Source: Notospermus geniculatus
Lineage: Eukaryota > Nemertea > Pilidiophora > Heteronemertea > Lineidae
Direction of reading: 5' to 3'
Assembly: GCA_002633025.1 (NCBI GenBank)
Contig: NMRB01000210.1
Coordinates: forward strand, 465,503 to 529,502
DNA length: 64,000 nucleotides
In this document: one piece after another, positions 22,301 through 34,036 of the stretch
Numbering within the stretch: position 1 is the stretch's first letter
Layout: every line of letters begins with the position of its first letter
Position numbers and translations under genes: made by a program
Notes under the pieces: generated by a model
Seen by the model: the letters and a program-made list of their open reading frames with translations, nothing else
Told to the model about the DNA's origin: nothing
Database searches by the model: none

Positions 22301-25300
22301 AGGTCGTCCATGAGGTCGTCAATGACAGATGGGAGGTCGCTGTCACACAGAGTGAGAAAGGCTTCCAACAGGCCAGTTTTGTTAACAGTATCGCAACGAC
22401 AAAGGTACGGAACAATTTAGCTATTGTAATCTTGGTCATGGTGTAAAGTTATGTTGTTGTTTTTCCCCTCAGGGTGGACGTCACGTTGATTACATCGCAG
22501 ACCAAGTCGTCAACAAACTGATTGAAGTGGTGAAGAAGAAGGGAGGAAAGGGGAACTTCAACATCAAGCCCTTCCAGGTAATGTGTCCTGTGCAGGGCCC
22601 CCCTCCTTGATTTTGGGGAGGACGAATCTCTGTGGGGTTCATGACTAAAGTATAGAGTGGCATAGAACTCTCTAGGCCTTTGTCAGGTTTGTTCAGCTGT
22701 CTTGGTATTGACTGCATGACTTGTAATTCAAAGATAAATATGTTGTTTTTTTCCAGGTGAAGAACCATTTGTGGGTGTTCGTCAACTGTTTGATTGAGAA
22801 TCCATCGTTTGACTCACAGACCAAGGAGAACATGACATTACAAGTCAAAAACTTTGGTTCAAAGTGTCAGCTGAAGGATAAATTTGTCAACAGTGTAAGT
22901 ACTAAGACAGGTTTTCATTCAACTTGTGTGAAATCTCTGTTGATTTAAGGGACTACAGTGGCGAGGGCGTCGTTGGGACTCATAACTGATAGGCTGTGGG
23001 TTCAATTCCCAGAGTCACCACTTCCCTCAACTGGTCATAAAGGATCAAGTGAGTGCTGACTAAGCTGCTCCTTAATTCAGTTTAATCATGTTTGTTTTTA
23101 GGTGAGTAAATCTGGTATTGTTGAAAGCATCCTCTCCTGGATGAAGTTCAAAGCACAAGCTCAGCTGAACAAAAAATCCGGTGCCAAGACGTCAAAACTC
23201 AAAGGCGTACCGAAACTGGACGATGCGAACAACGCGGGGACGAGGTTTGCACACGACTGCACGCTGATTCTGACAGAGGGAGATTCAGCCAAAGCATTGG
23301 CTGTCTCCGGTCTCGGCGTCGTCGGGCGAGATAACTATGGAGTATTCCCGCTGCGTGGTAAGCTGCTCAACGTGCGAGAGGCGAGTCACAAACAGGTAAG
23401 GAACGAATCCTGAACTTGAAACCCTGTCACATAGATATTCATTAGAAAGTACTCACTGAGAACTTTCCAATGAATAACTCTGTGACAGGTTCAATGTCTT
23501 TCAAGCTTTTTTCACTTATTTTTATATTTCACAAAATTAGCCTTGGTAGTTAAAGGGTTAACTTACTTTGATCTTGTTTTAAGATTATGGACAATGCAGA
23601 AATCACCAACATCATCAAGATCCTCGGCTTGAAGTACAAGACAAAATACGACACACCCGAGGAGATCAAGACATTACGGTACGGGAAGGTGATGATTATG
23701 GCTGATCAGGACCAGGACGGTTCCCATATCAAGGGTCTCATCATCAACTTTATCCATCATAACTGGCCAGCACTTCTCAAGCATTCGTTTGTCGAGGAGT
23801 TTATCACTCCCATTGTCAAGGTATGTATTTTCTTAGGGACCATCTCAAAATTGGTTGATGCCGCAAAAGACTAACCTCGGTTAGTCTGGGGTGGGGGAGG
23901 GGGTCAAGGATTTTGATATGGCCGGTTAGTCTTTTGGCCTTGTTTTAGCATCACCCATATACTTTTTTCAGAGGTTAAATATAGATTTGATGCCAATTTA
24001 CCTCGGAAGTTAGTCTCTCAAGGGGGGAGAGGTCAAGAGAGAGACTAACCTGTCTTTTGCGGCATCAACCAATTTGAGATGGTCCCTAAAGTATCAGGCG
24101 AAAAGTAATGACACTAAAAAAAACTGGGCAGCACTGCAGGGCTATTCTGACTGTGTTATATGTAGGATTGAATGGAATTTGTTTTTCGGTTGCAGGTGTC
24201 GAAGAGAAAAGAGGTGTTTTCATTCTACAGTTTGCCAGAGTTTGAGGAATGGAAGAAAAGGACACCGAACTGGCCGTCCTGGAGAGTCAAGTACTACAAA
24301 GGTAGTTATTTTTAACTGGGAGTCCTCGATGGAGGTAATGTAAGCTGGCCTATGACGTCAACAATAATGAAGCACTGGATTACAGGGATTTCAAATTATG
24401 TGATGCCTGTATTGACAATGGGTGATTTCAAAGTTGGTTTTAATATCGGTAAGCATTGTAAAACTGGTGTTAAAACCAACTTTGAAATCACCCAATGTTA
24501 ACTCTTTCACTACTGGGGCCGGAAAAAATACCTAAAAAGCTTGCACGGCAGCCGAGACCCCTCACATATAGGTATTCATTGGAATGCTAGTGAGTACTTT
24601 CCAATGAATACCTATGTGGCAGGGTTTTTGTAAAGAGTCCAGTTTTTTTATTGGTTTTAATGAAATTGCCACTGTTTTATCTTGTCGCTGACCAGGTTTG
24701 GGTACCAGCACGGCAAAGGAGGCCAAAGAATACTTCTCAGACATGGTTCGCCATCGGATTAAATTCAGATATGCCGGTCCTGAGGATGATGCCTCGATCA
24801 ATTTGGTGAGTAGGATATCAGATCTGTCTATTTCTTGAGATCATTCTCTGAAGCAGAAATTTCTTCTGTGTTTTTTCCAGCCGCTCACAGCTTCTTCCAC
24901 TTGTCATACTGCCTTTATGACTGATTGTAAACCGCTGAAGAAAATGTATTTTTTCCGGTTCCAGGCATTCAGCAAGAAAAAAGCTGATGAGAGGAAGGAA
25001 TGGCTGACAAACTGGATGCAGGAGCGCCGGAACCGGGCCGAGATGGGCCTACCTGAACTCTACCTGTACGGGAAGGACACGCGGGCGATCAACTATAATG
25101 AGTTTATCAACAGAGAGTTGATTCTGTTCAGTAACGCTGACAATGAGAGGTCAATTCCATCGTTTGTGGATGGTAAGTGGACATGAAGAATGATCCAACC
25201 GTCGATCAAATTGTCTGATTGCCACATCATGCGAAATGTGGAAAAAGTTATTTGTTTGCATTCCAACTTTCTTGTGTATTTCCAGGTCTAAAACCAGGCC

Positions 25301-28300
25301 AGCGGAAAGTGCTGTTCACTTGCCTGAAGCGAAATGATAAACGCGAGGTCAAGGTTGCTCAGCTGGCTGGTTCAGTGGCAGAACATTCGTCGTACCATCA
25401 CGGTGAAGTGAGTACCTACTTCAGGTTAATCTCCTTTCAGATCAAGCCGGTTATCCTGGTGTTCCAGTTCCTGAAGTGGCTGCTTGTATCTCATAGCATG
25501 GCTCATTTTCGATGCCATTTCGTCACCTGATTCTTGTTCGTTGCAGGCTTCATTGATGATGACCATTGTTAACTTGGCGCAGAATTTCGTCGGCAGCAAC
25601 AACATCAATCTCTTGCAACCGATTGGTCAGTTTGGAACACGTCTTCACGGCGGCAAGGATGCTGCCAGTCCAAGATATATCTTCACCATGCTCAGGTATG
25701 TGGGGAACCTGGAGAAAACCTGCGCTCTCGAAGAGTGGCGCCCTCTCTATTGCATGAAGGGCAGTGCCACCTGGTGATCGAACCCGGAACCTCAGAGGTG
25801 TCAGGTGCAGCTGTTTCATTTCGTCACTCTGACACCCCGGACATTGAATTAAACATACTTGGCCTTGTTGCCTTGCCCTCAGATCGCTGAAGCCAAGGTT
25901 CTACTTTCAAAATTTCATCTTTATTTTTAGCCCCCTGGCCAGGTTAATCTTCAACCCCCTGGACACCCCAACGTTGAATACCCTCTATGATGACAACCAG
26001 CCAGTGGAGCCAGAATGGTACTGTCCAATCCTGCCGATGGTGCTGGTGAACGGCGCCGAGGGTATCGGGACGGGGTGGAGTACGCGAGTCAATAATTACG
26101 ATCCACGCGACATCATACAGAATCTACTGCGGATGATGGATGATGAGGAGCCACAGCCGATGGTAAGCAGTAACAGATAACCCTTTCATTGCCGAGGCCA
26201 ATTTGTCAAGAATGAAGAAATGTAAAATGCTTGGGGGTCCCTGAGACCCTGTCACATAGGTATTCATATGAAAGCTCACAATGAGTACGTTCCAATGAAT
26301 ACCTATGTGATGGCGTTTCTGTTAAATTTCAGGAGAGTTACCCGATGAATTTAATCTTTTTGCTTTCAGTTGCCGTGGTACAAAAACTTCAAAGGAAGCA
26401 TCAGTGAAGTCGGCGACGCCCGATGCGTCATATGTGGTGAGATTGCCATTTTGGATGAGACGACTGTCGAAATCAGCGAGCTACCGATTCGTACTTGGAC
26501 TCAGACGTACAAGGAGTCGGTCCTTGAACAAATGCTACAGGGGAGTGACAAATCACCAGCTCTTATCACGTAAGTGTTAAATTCTGCTGTCCTTATTGGA
26601 CAGGTGTCCTCCTAGCAGAGGTGTTTGTTAAGCAAGGTTCTACTGAACGTCATCGATTCCCCTTTCAGTGACTACAAGGAGTACCACACGGACACGACCG
26701 TACGTTTTGTAGTGAAGATGGCTAGAGAAAAGTTGGACAGCGCCCGTGCCCAGGGACTCCACAAGTTCTTCAAACTGCAGTCGTTGGCTCATACTGGTCT
26801 CATGGTAAGTTTTCAAGCAGTCAAGTTCTTCCTTGGCCTTCATAAAACCAAGTGGACAGCCAACTTCATGCCAGTCACTTCCAGCTTCAACAGAAATCAC
26901 GCCAATTCCACGGTGGGATCAACCTCACTGACAGGTCCAGTGACGGCCTCTCACTCCTTGGTGTCTTCCATGAAGACACGGTGCATAATGGTTAGGGCTG
27001 TGGACTTGTGATCGGAAGGTCGCGGGTCCGATCCCCGGCCGTGCCACTCTGTAACTCTCAACTGGCCTAAAATGTCCATCGTGTGCGCTATATTGTGGCT
27101 GCCCTATGGTTTCTACAGAAAGGTTTCTGAATCATAGGCTGGGGTAATAATGTGTGAAGCGCTTAGAGAGCGTAATACGCTATGAAGCGCTATATAAGAA
27201 CTCACCATTATAAGAACTCACCATTATAAGAACTCACCATTATAACTCACCATTATGAAGTCAATAATTTCTTCATCAGTTCTCTATTGTCAGTTACATA
27301 TGTCTGTATTCTTTTACTTCTAGGTGTTATTTGATGCTAAGGGCTGCATCAAGCGGTACGGCAACGTCCTTGAGATTCTGAAGGAGTTCTACGAGTTGCG
27401 TCTTGATCGATATCAGATCAGGAAGGACTATCTCGAGGGAATGTTGTCAGCGGAAGCTCTGAAGCTCGAGAATCAGGCTCGGTTCATTCTTGAGGTCGCT
27501 GAGACCAAGATTAAGGTGGAGGATATCAGTAAGTTGACTTCTGATTTCTATACGTAAAGAGTTGATATCACAAAGTACTCTAGGCCTAATGTAACCAATT
27601 AGAATCCTTGAAATGACCAAACACTGCACTTGTCCGAGTTGGGAACTTTTCATACAAATAGAGGACCAAGCTGACCAGAAAATCTGATTTTCTTTTGTTT
27701 TTAGGGAAGAAGAGTACCAAGGAGATGGTACAGATGCTGCTGAGACTGGGCTATGATTCTGACCCAGTCAAGGCTTGGAAGGCAGCCCAGAACAAACTCA
27801 GGGTGAGACCACAGTTTATCAATAGTGGCCTTCACCATTGAAGGCCACCCTTATCTCAATATTGCAAATCGGCCTACAGTCATGAGGGGGGATTGTTCGA
27901 ACCTATACCTCAGAAGTGACAGGTGCCAACTGCATCACTGACATCCTGATACCACTGACAGCCCTGATAACCGAGTGGTTATCACATCCGCACAGCAAGC
28001 AGCAGGTCCCGGGTTCGAATCCAGCCTGGGCCGAATGGGATTTCATTCCCGGCTCTTCACGTCCATTGCATGGGACAGTAAGCCGTGGTGCCTTGTACCT
28101 TGTGCCTTTGTAAGGGCAAGTAAAAGACCCCATCCAAGTGAGGAACATGAGTAGCTTGAGATGGCCTCTTCCATACTTAACAGGGCCAATAATGCTATGG
28201 CTTCGGCCCTGATGGAAAAATCAAATACAACTGACACCCTGTATCATATATTTCATCAACATTGACAATATGTTGTCTTTCTAGTTGATTGAATCCCAGA

Positions 28301-31300
28301 CGAATCAGGAGGAGGAGGGCGAGGGAGAGGAAGAGGAGGAGGAGACAGAGAAGGGTCCAGACTTTAACTATCTCTTGGATATGCCTGTCAAGACTATCAA
28401 CAAGGACAAGAGGGAGGCACTCCTCAAACAGAGAGACGATAAGGTAATATACTATGGAACCTTTTAAGCGGGCCGCACACAAGTGCAATTTTGCCTCCAA
28501 CTATGGAGATTTTTGCCTCCTATGTGCAAATGTCATCCTGTGCGGTGGCCGAAGGCAGATGTGGAGATAGATTTTTTGCCTCCACTGCAGACCAAACATG
28601 TTTGAAACAACATCGCGCCGCATCTACAGGATGCAAATTTGCAATCGTGTGCGGCGGCTGAGGCACCGTGTGCGGTGACAGGATGCTGAGACAAAAAAAC
28701 TCCTATGGAGGCAACGTCGGAGACAAAATTGCACTCGTGTGCGGCAGGCTTTAGTCAACACCTCTGCCAGGAGGATTCCTCTCTATTTAGGACACCAGGG
28801 ACCTTATTCACAAAGCATAGAATAAGAAGGGTTTCCCGTCGTTTGCCAAGGTATCTTTGTTGTTTTCAGAATGATGAGCTTCACCGCCTGCGGAGGAAGA
28901 CACCTAAGGACCTGTGGAGGGACGACTTGAATGAACTATCAGAGGAGCTTGAGGTAAGTTGAAATATGGTCAACCAACAGACCTGCCAACCCGTTACGGA
29001 TTTCCGTATTTAGTACTGAATTCCACCGAAAATCGCATTTTGTTACGATGTTACGGACGAACCATCAAAAAGTCCGATTTTCAAATGCAAGGGTTAATTT
29101 TTTCACCAACACGAGTCTCGCACAAATCACAGCATCAGACTGTTCACATGCATTGCAGAATCTGTGCATTCCTGCAAGCATGCCCACGTGTATGTAGTTC
29201 TGCTGTGCGCAAGACTACCTTCTTGCTTCTCATGCTGAACAATGGCGGACATATCAGCTGTTTTTGACAGTTCATGAGTTTGCGGCATGATTTTAGATGT
29301 CTAATTGGCGGGAGAGCCATGTAACAAACCTACAGATGGGACTGAGAAGAAAAGAAGGCAGCAGACCTATCAGCAAGAATATTGTGATGAATGGAAGGTG
29401 CTTTGTGAAAGTCATCATGATGATGTTTTGCAATTGATGATTGGCTTGGTTACACTTCACAGACAGCAGTTGGGAGTACAGTGAAAGTGCTGGAAAACGT
29501 TTGCTATTAGTGATCAAAGCGTTACTGAGAGACCCCTCAAAAATACTGAAAAACCCTGAAATTCAGGGGCAAAATACTGAGAGGGGTATTTAGGGGTTGG
29601 CAGGTCTGAACCAAAGTGAGTTGGATAATTAATATACTAGCCTGGGATTTGGAGGGGTGTTACAGATAGTCTCGCCAGAATCAGTTTCATACAATGCTTC
29701 CTATTGTATTCAGAGATCAGAAATCATCATTTCGGGATTCTTCATTTTGTTTTTGTAGAAAGTTGAACAGAAGGAACGTGATGAAGAGAAAGTAAGCCTA
29801 AAGATGGCGCCGAAGAACCCGACAAAGGGAGGCCGAGGCGGCGGTAAACAACAGAGGTTGAAGACTGAAGTGCTGCCGTCGCCGATCGGTGAGCGCGTGG
29901 TCCCTGTCATCGATGATGTGTACAAGAAGAAAGAGCCGGGTGGCAAGAGAGGGGTAAGTTCAGTATTAGCTCAGTGGTGCAGTGGTCTAGTGGCAGACTT
30001 GAGACGGAGAAATCATATGTTTGATTCCCGTCCGAGTCGCTACTTGGTTTCTCAACTGACCTGAAAGGCGCTCTACATCATAATATCAAAATATGGCTGG
30101 CACTGAAATGGTCAAACTTATGGGCGCTAGGTCTAAACTGTCAAACTTGTAATATCGTTGTAAACTGCTGGAGCTAACGACTTTGCTATTCCAGAGGAAA
30201 CCAAAAGATGACGGCTTCAAGCAGACCAACCTGATGGACATGTTCGACGGCGAGGATGACAGCAACGAGTTGAAGCCACTCGCAGAACGTATCGGAAGTC
30301 CTGGGAAGAAACCAGGGGCTAAAGCTGATCAGGGTGACAAACCTAAAAAACCTAGAGCCAGAAAGAAGAAAGAGACAGGTTAGTAGAGGTTTACATGTGA
30401 CCCAGTTTCTTGTGAATTAACCTTTGTTTAGTCGGTGGAAATTTGAAATGAGAGCTTGCCAAATACAGAAACCTCAAGAGAGACAACTAGATAAGAAGTC
30501 TGACGTTATAAAACATGTTAACTTGTCTTGTTTGTTCGTTAGCCGATACTTCAATATCACCAACTAGGACTGTGAGTGACCAATCAAGAAGTAAGCAAAT
30601 GAAGGCATTATTAATCCCTTGGTTACATTCACAACACATCTGTCACATCCTCTGATGCACCCCTTCTGCCCTTCTTTATTGTACCATTCCCTTCCGAGTT
30701 AAAAATATCACCAAAAAATCACTTCGTAACTAGAACTTTCCCACATTGATTCATATCCCTCACTCTTTTCTCCAACAAATCACCAATACAGATTGTAACC
30801 CATTTCTGTGCTGCCTTCACTTTCTCCCCTGGTGATCAGTGGGGGTGTCGTGAATAGAACTAAGAGCTCTATTATACTGCAAGTCACCGCTATTACTTCA
30901 AATGACCCATGTTCCCACTGATCACTATTTGGATGCTGCCTTACACAACTGGAGGGCAGTCCAGTTGCTATGATGTGAATTTCTTTGTCCTTTCACCTTG
31001 GGACAATTTTGACACAGTTAGTCTCTAAAATATGCCAGCAGTGTTCCTTTCCAATACGTTGACGATGACAGTTCGTCAGGTTCCTTTGATATCTCATGTG
31101 TAAGGATTGTTCTCCACTTTTCAGATGAAGACGGCTCGCCTGTGAAGAAGAAAGGGAAGAAAGGATGTAAGTTATTATGATTCAAAATCGACACCCCCAC
31201 CCCCACATCCCACATGACACGTGTCCAGACTGGCCACCAATGATTCCACTGCGTCAGTATCCTTGATTACCACGGGAAGAAACGCCCCACTCATGATTTC

Positions 31301-33124
31301 ACTGTGGTTTGTTTGCTCTATTTTCAGCACCAAAAGGCAAAGGAAAAAAAAAGAATCCATGGTCAGATTCTGAGAGTGAAGAGAATGACATCCAGGAGGA
31401 CTGGTCAGATGATAACATCGCCGAGGACGAGGTTGTTATTCCACGGGAGAGAGCAGCGGGTGGCAGAAGAACTGCAGGTATGTGTGATCGCTTCTTTGGC
31501 GTGGGGGGTGGGGGTAGGAGTGTGGAAAGCCCGGGAAGGGAGGAGTAAAAGCCAATTTGTCATTAGTAGGTTTTTAGAGTTGGATGAGGGCCTAATTGCC
31601 AATTGCAAGTGTAGTCGTTGGGGTAGTGGGGTCAGCCTTACACCCATCGTTAGAAAAGGGATGGTGAACAACTAGAGGGCAGATGGAGCTTAAAAAGGGT
31701 GGTTGATATCTGAAGCCAAGTCTTCACAAAAGACGATACTAATTGCGGCAATTAGTATTGTCTTTTATTTGCCTCCTCTATGCCTTCTTTTTCAGCATCA
31801 AAGGCCAAGTATAACTTTGGCGATGAAAGTGACGATCTCTCAGATCATAACGATGAGGATTTCTTCGACTCTGAACAGAAAGATAACTATGTTCCCGAGG
31901 TCATCGATGACCCGGTGGACTCAGACAGCGACTTCGGCGAGACAACATCTAAAAGGGGAAAAGAGAAGGTTTTCACAGTCAGCAGCGACTCAGAAGAAGA
32001 AGTTGTGGAGAAACCCAAGAAACAGACAACGTTTGATGACATTGTGGAGAAACCCAAGAAACAGACAACGTTTGATGACATCTTTGGAAAAGCAAAGGGT
32101 ATGTAGATATCTATTGTGTGTAGTTCAGTCCCTTACTGCCAAGGTGTTGATGTTCACTTAAACCTTGATAAAATATCAAGCCAAGAGTGGAGCTCTAACT
32201 TGGTTCATTATTTCTTTGCCTTTCAGAAAACACAACAAAGCCCAAGGCTGCCCCAAAACCCAAGCCCAAAAAGCCGGCGACTGTCATTGATTCCGATGAT
32301 GATGACACAGACCTGGGTGATCTCGTCATGGAAACGGAGGAGACAAACTCCCAGACGTCTGCCGCTGATTTCACCTCCAAACCAGCGAGTAAGTAGAGCC
32401 TGTCCAATTGATTCAGAATTCTGAACACACCCTTTGCTTTCACTGCCGATATCCAACTGTAACTACTGTCGTTTGAGGCACTGCGAGTGGTTCTGTTGTA
32501 CCAATGTTCAACATTTTGTCCCGGTTGTACTACATCAAGAACGTAGTGACGCAGCATTATTGCATTCCTGTATTTGAGAGCGCCGCCCTGTGACAATAAA
32601 GTCAAGCGGCTGCCTCATTTGATTGAATTTAACTTCCAGAAGAGCCCAAGAAACGAGGGCCAAAGCCTAAGACTGATGGCGAGCCAAAGCCGAAGAAACC
32701 ACGGGCACCGAAGAAGAAGAAGCCATTGAGTGATGATTCTGATGAGGAGGCTAAGCCGAAGAAACGAGCCAAAAAAGCACCAGCAGCGAAGAAGGTGAGC
32801 ATTAGGGATGACTTCCTGGAAGGGTGTCCGAGATCCTTGACAGACCAACAAAGGAGTCGATCGTGTAAACACCCTTCATGAGATAATTCGGATTTTTGAA
32901 GCGTTGATTAAGCCTTGTATCTTATTAACCCTTGATTCTGAAGGATGATACATTTATGTCGACTTCAATTCCAGAAAAAAGCCAAATTTGATGACAGCGA
33001 AGATGATGATGATTTCATGGCAAGTTCAACTCTCACCCATAATCCAGCAATCGATCGTACGGGCCGCAGCAGGAAAGCCGTGAAATATACGTTCAGCGAT
33101 GAGGAGGAGGAAAGTGATTATTAA
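19341..33124 (+). CDS. TOP2: DNA topoisomerase II (type IIA, ATP-dependent)
   Basis: 31 coding exons: 19341-19376, 20802-21023, 21220-21313, 21420-21727, 21860-22075, 22231-22404, 22473-22577, 22757-22894, 23102-23395, 23584-23820, 24196-24301, 24696-24805, 24965-25172, 25286-25407, 25547-25695, 25931-26162, 26370-26569, 26669-26804, 27324-27528, 27705-27802, 28285-28443, 28870-28953, 29759-29953, 30195-30378, 30543-30590, 31125-31166, 31328-31477, 31796-32098, 32227-32388, 32640-32794, 32975-33124. All phases agree, giving about 1673 residues. The nuclear enzyme passes one duplex through another to untangle chromosomes. Seen: GHKL ATPase motifs (VNAADN, NNGKGIP, GGRNGYGAK), QTK loop, TOPRIM EGDSAK (Glu490) and DQDQDG (Asp570, 572, 574), catalytic Tyr834 in ASPRYIFTM, and an acidic/basic tail with KNPWSDSESE. 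The tail starts after about residue 1200 and is poorly conserved, as usual. It is a single invertebrate-type gene, not clearly alpha or beta. Confidence 0.97.
20199..20741. mobile_element. 543-bp MITE, hAT-like, copy 2 (TOP2 intron 1)
   Basis: Same length and apparently identical to 3195-3737, with the ends CAGGGGCGGATC and GATCCGCCCCTG. It has its own 5-bp duplication CAGGG (20194-20198 and 20742-20746). It lies 60 bp before the acceptor of TOP2 exon 2. The different duplications prove two separate insertions. Confidence 0.88.
23427..23487. repeat. Palindromic intron repeat (TOP2 intron 9)
   Basis: A copy of the GTCACATAG..CTATGTGAC palindrome family, with several mismatches in the right arm (AATAACTCTGTGAC). 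Confidence 0.6.
23836..24086. mobile_element. 251-bp MITE in TOP2 intron 10, TA duplication
   Basis: The ends GGGACCATCTCAAAATTGGT and its inverted partner ending GAGATGGTCCC give arms of about 43 bp. It is flanked by TA on both sides (23834-23835 and 24087-24088). The displaced TOP2 copy near 17110 has the uninterrupted site (CTGTAAACTATCAGG). TA duplication suggests a Tc1/mariner-type element, by inference. No transposase is present. The interior has two nearly complementary GACTAACC-containing segments. Confidence 0.85.
24419..24494. repeat. Foldback with ~27-bp arms (TOP2 intron 11)
   Basis: GGGTGATTTCAAAGTTGGTT is mirrored by AACCAACTTTGAAATCACCC. It is shared with the displaced copy, so it predates the divergence of the two. 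Confidence 0.75.
24562..24618. repeat. Palindromic intron repeat (TOP2 intron 11)
   Basis: CACATATAGGTATTCATTGG and TTCCAATGAATACCTATGTG form the arms. The homology between TOP2 and the displaced block ends inside this repeat. Confidence 0.7.
25735..25850 (-). mobile_element. tRNA-like SINE fragment (TOP2 intron 15)
   Basis: On the minus strand GGTTCCGGGTTCGATCACC is a B box, with CTGACACCTCTGAGG before it. A weak A-box-like region lies upstream. No full cloverleaf is seen. Confidence 0.45.
26253..26309. repeat. Palindromic intron repeat (TOP2 intron 16)
   Basis: CACATAGGTATTCATATGAA and GTTCCAATGAATACCTATGTG-type arms enclose about 20 nt. Upstream GGGGTCCCTGAGACCCTGT resembles the flank of the copy at 24562. 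Confidence 0.7.
26977..27255 (+). mobile_element. tRNA-derived SINE with ACTCACCATTATAAGA tail (TOP2 intron 18)
   Basis: The head has ATAATGGTTAGGGC and the B box GGGTCCGATCCCC. The body continues with GAAGCGCTTAGAGAGCG and GCTATATAAGAACTC, and ends in four head-to-tail copies of a 16-bp ACTCACCATTATAAGA-type unit. Head, body and repeat tail in this order are standard SINE anatomy. Confidence 0.75.
27956..28214 (+). mobile_element. tRNA-derived SINE, family shared with 63128 (TOP2 intron 20)
   Basis: The A box region is GATAACCGAGTGGTTATCAC and the B box GGGTTCGAATCC. The body has GGCTCTTCA, TGCCTTGTACCTT, AAGGGCAAGTAAAAGACCCC and GTGAGGAACATGAGTAGCTT, and ends with GGCTTCGGCCCTGATGG. The whole body aligns with 63128-63385 in the same orientation. 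Confidence 0.85.
28467..28751. mobile_element. MITE with ~30-bp TIRs (TOP2 intron 21)
   Basis: The left end AGCGGGCCGCACACAAGTGC continues with AATTTTGCCTCC. The right end, reversed, reads AGCCTGCCGCACACGAGTGC and AATTTTGTCTCC. The interior repeats GTGCGGYGGC and CCTCCACTG-type words. The flanks TTTTA and TTTAG could hold a short duplication. Confidence 0.75.
29975..30075 (+). mobile_element. tRNA-like SINE (TOP2 intron 23)
   Basis: TAGCTCAGTGGTGCAGTGG is a good A box and GTTTGATTCCCGTCC a B box about 35 nt later. The 3' body has GGCGCTCTACATCATAATAT. Length and lack of pairing argue against a functional tRNA. Confidence 0.55.
30543..30590 (+). other. Candidate 48-nt cassette exon in TOP2
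   Basis: This small exon follows TTCGTTAG and ends at AGAA|GTAAGC. It begins and ends in phase 1, so including or skipping it keeps the frame. It adds 16 residues around SISPTRTVSDQSR in the C-terminal tail, a serine/threonine-rich segment with an S-P site. Its coding status rests on splice sites and phase only. Confidence 0.5.
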
Positions 33125-34036
33125 TGAAAAGGGAGGGATTTGTTGATCCAGACTTGATCAGGAGTTGGGGGGGGGGGGGGTTGTCCTGAAATACATAATT
33201 TCAGTACATTTGATTTGAATTCCGTTCTGAAGTGCATGTATTTGAGCCGAAGTTGGCCCATGTTTCGGGGGGCAAAGTTTGGGGCCGTATTTTCATAAAA
33301 GAGGGATGAAGTGAAAAAAATCAGCAGGGAGATGCTAGTAATTTAACTCTTTGTTGTGTGTAAAATGTTTTATCAGTTGCCTAATAGTAAACTCCGTAAC
33401 GACTTCGTGAGAGCCTCGTCCTGGTGTAGACATTTTTCTGTCTCATTTTGTAACTTGTATAGAATGTGTGTTGTATTTTATGTGTAGTTATGTGCTGAGA
33501 ATATCTGCATTTTGTAATGTGGTTTTCCTGAACGCAATATTGTCTTAACTTGATGTATTTAAAGGAAACACTCCATGTCATGCTGTCACTATGATCCAAT
33601 GATATGTCCATTTCGCATCGTGTCAATTGCATTTATTCTTGGACCGAATACATCCAAAATTTTGTATGTTTCTGTTCGTGTTTTTCTGTAATGACCCTCT
33701 TCAAATGCAAGTCGCAGTCGGGCGATTCACTTCTAGTGTCGATATGCCACTCCAACCGTGGGTGGGAGCCAGTGCAAATTTAAGATTCAGTCCCAAAACG
33801 CCCCCACCCCAACCAGGGTAAGAACGTGTCCTCTGACTGAGTGCCTGCCCCCTCCCTCATGCTATGCACTGCTGCCACCTATTCATGATGTCGCTCATCA
33901 AAATTACAATTATTTCCCATTGGCGCTCCATAATTACCTGGCTCCCCCTGAACGATGACGCATTGAAATAGACTCGTCCAAAATACTTCCGGTTAACCCA
34001 AATTTCGAAACCGACGGAAGTCGGGTTCCTTTAAAA
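33125..34036. other. TOP2 3' untranslated region and spacer
   Basis: It follows the TOP2 stop codon and includes a run of 12 or more G near 33168. No canonical AATAAA was seen before 34000. No other gene was recognised. Confidence 0.5.

Noticed and set aside
26625-27011. 128-codon plus-strand frame
   Set aside because: Its first part overlaps TOP2 exon 18, but the rest is intron read-through past a good GTAAGT donor at 26805.
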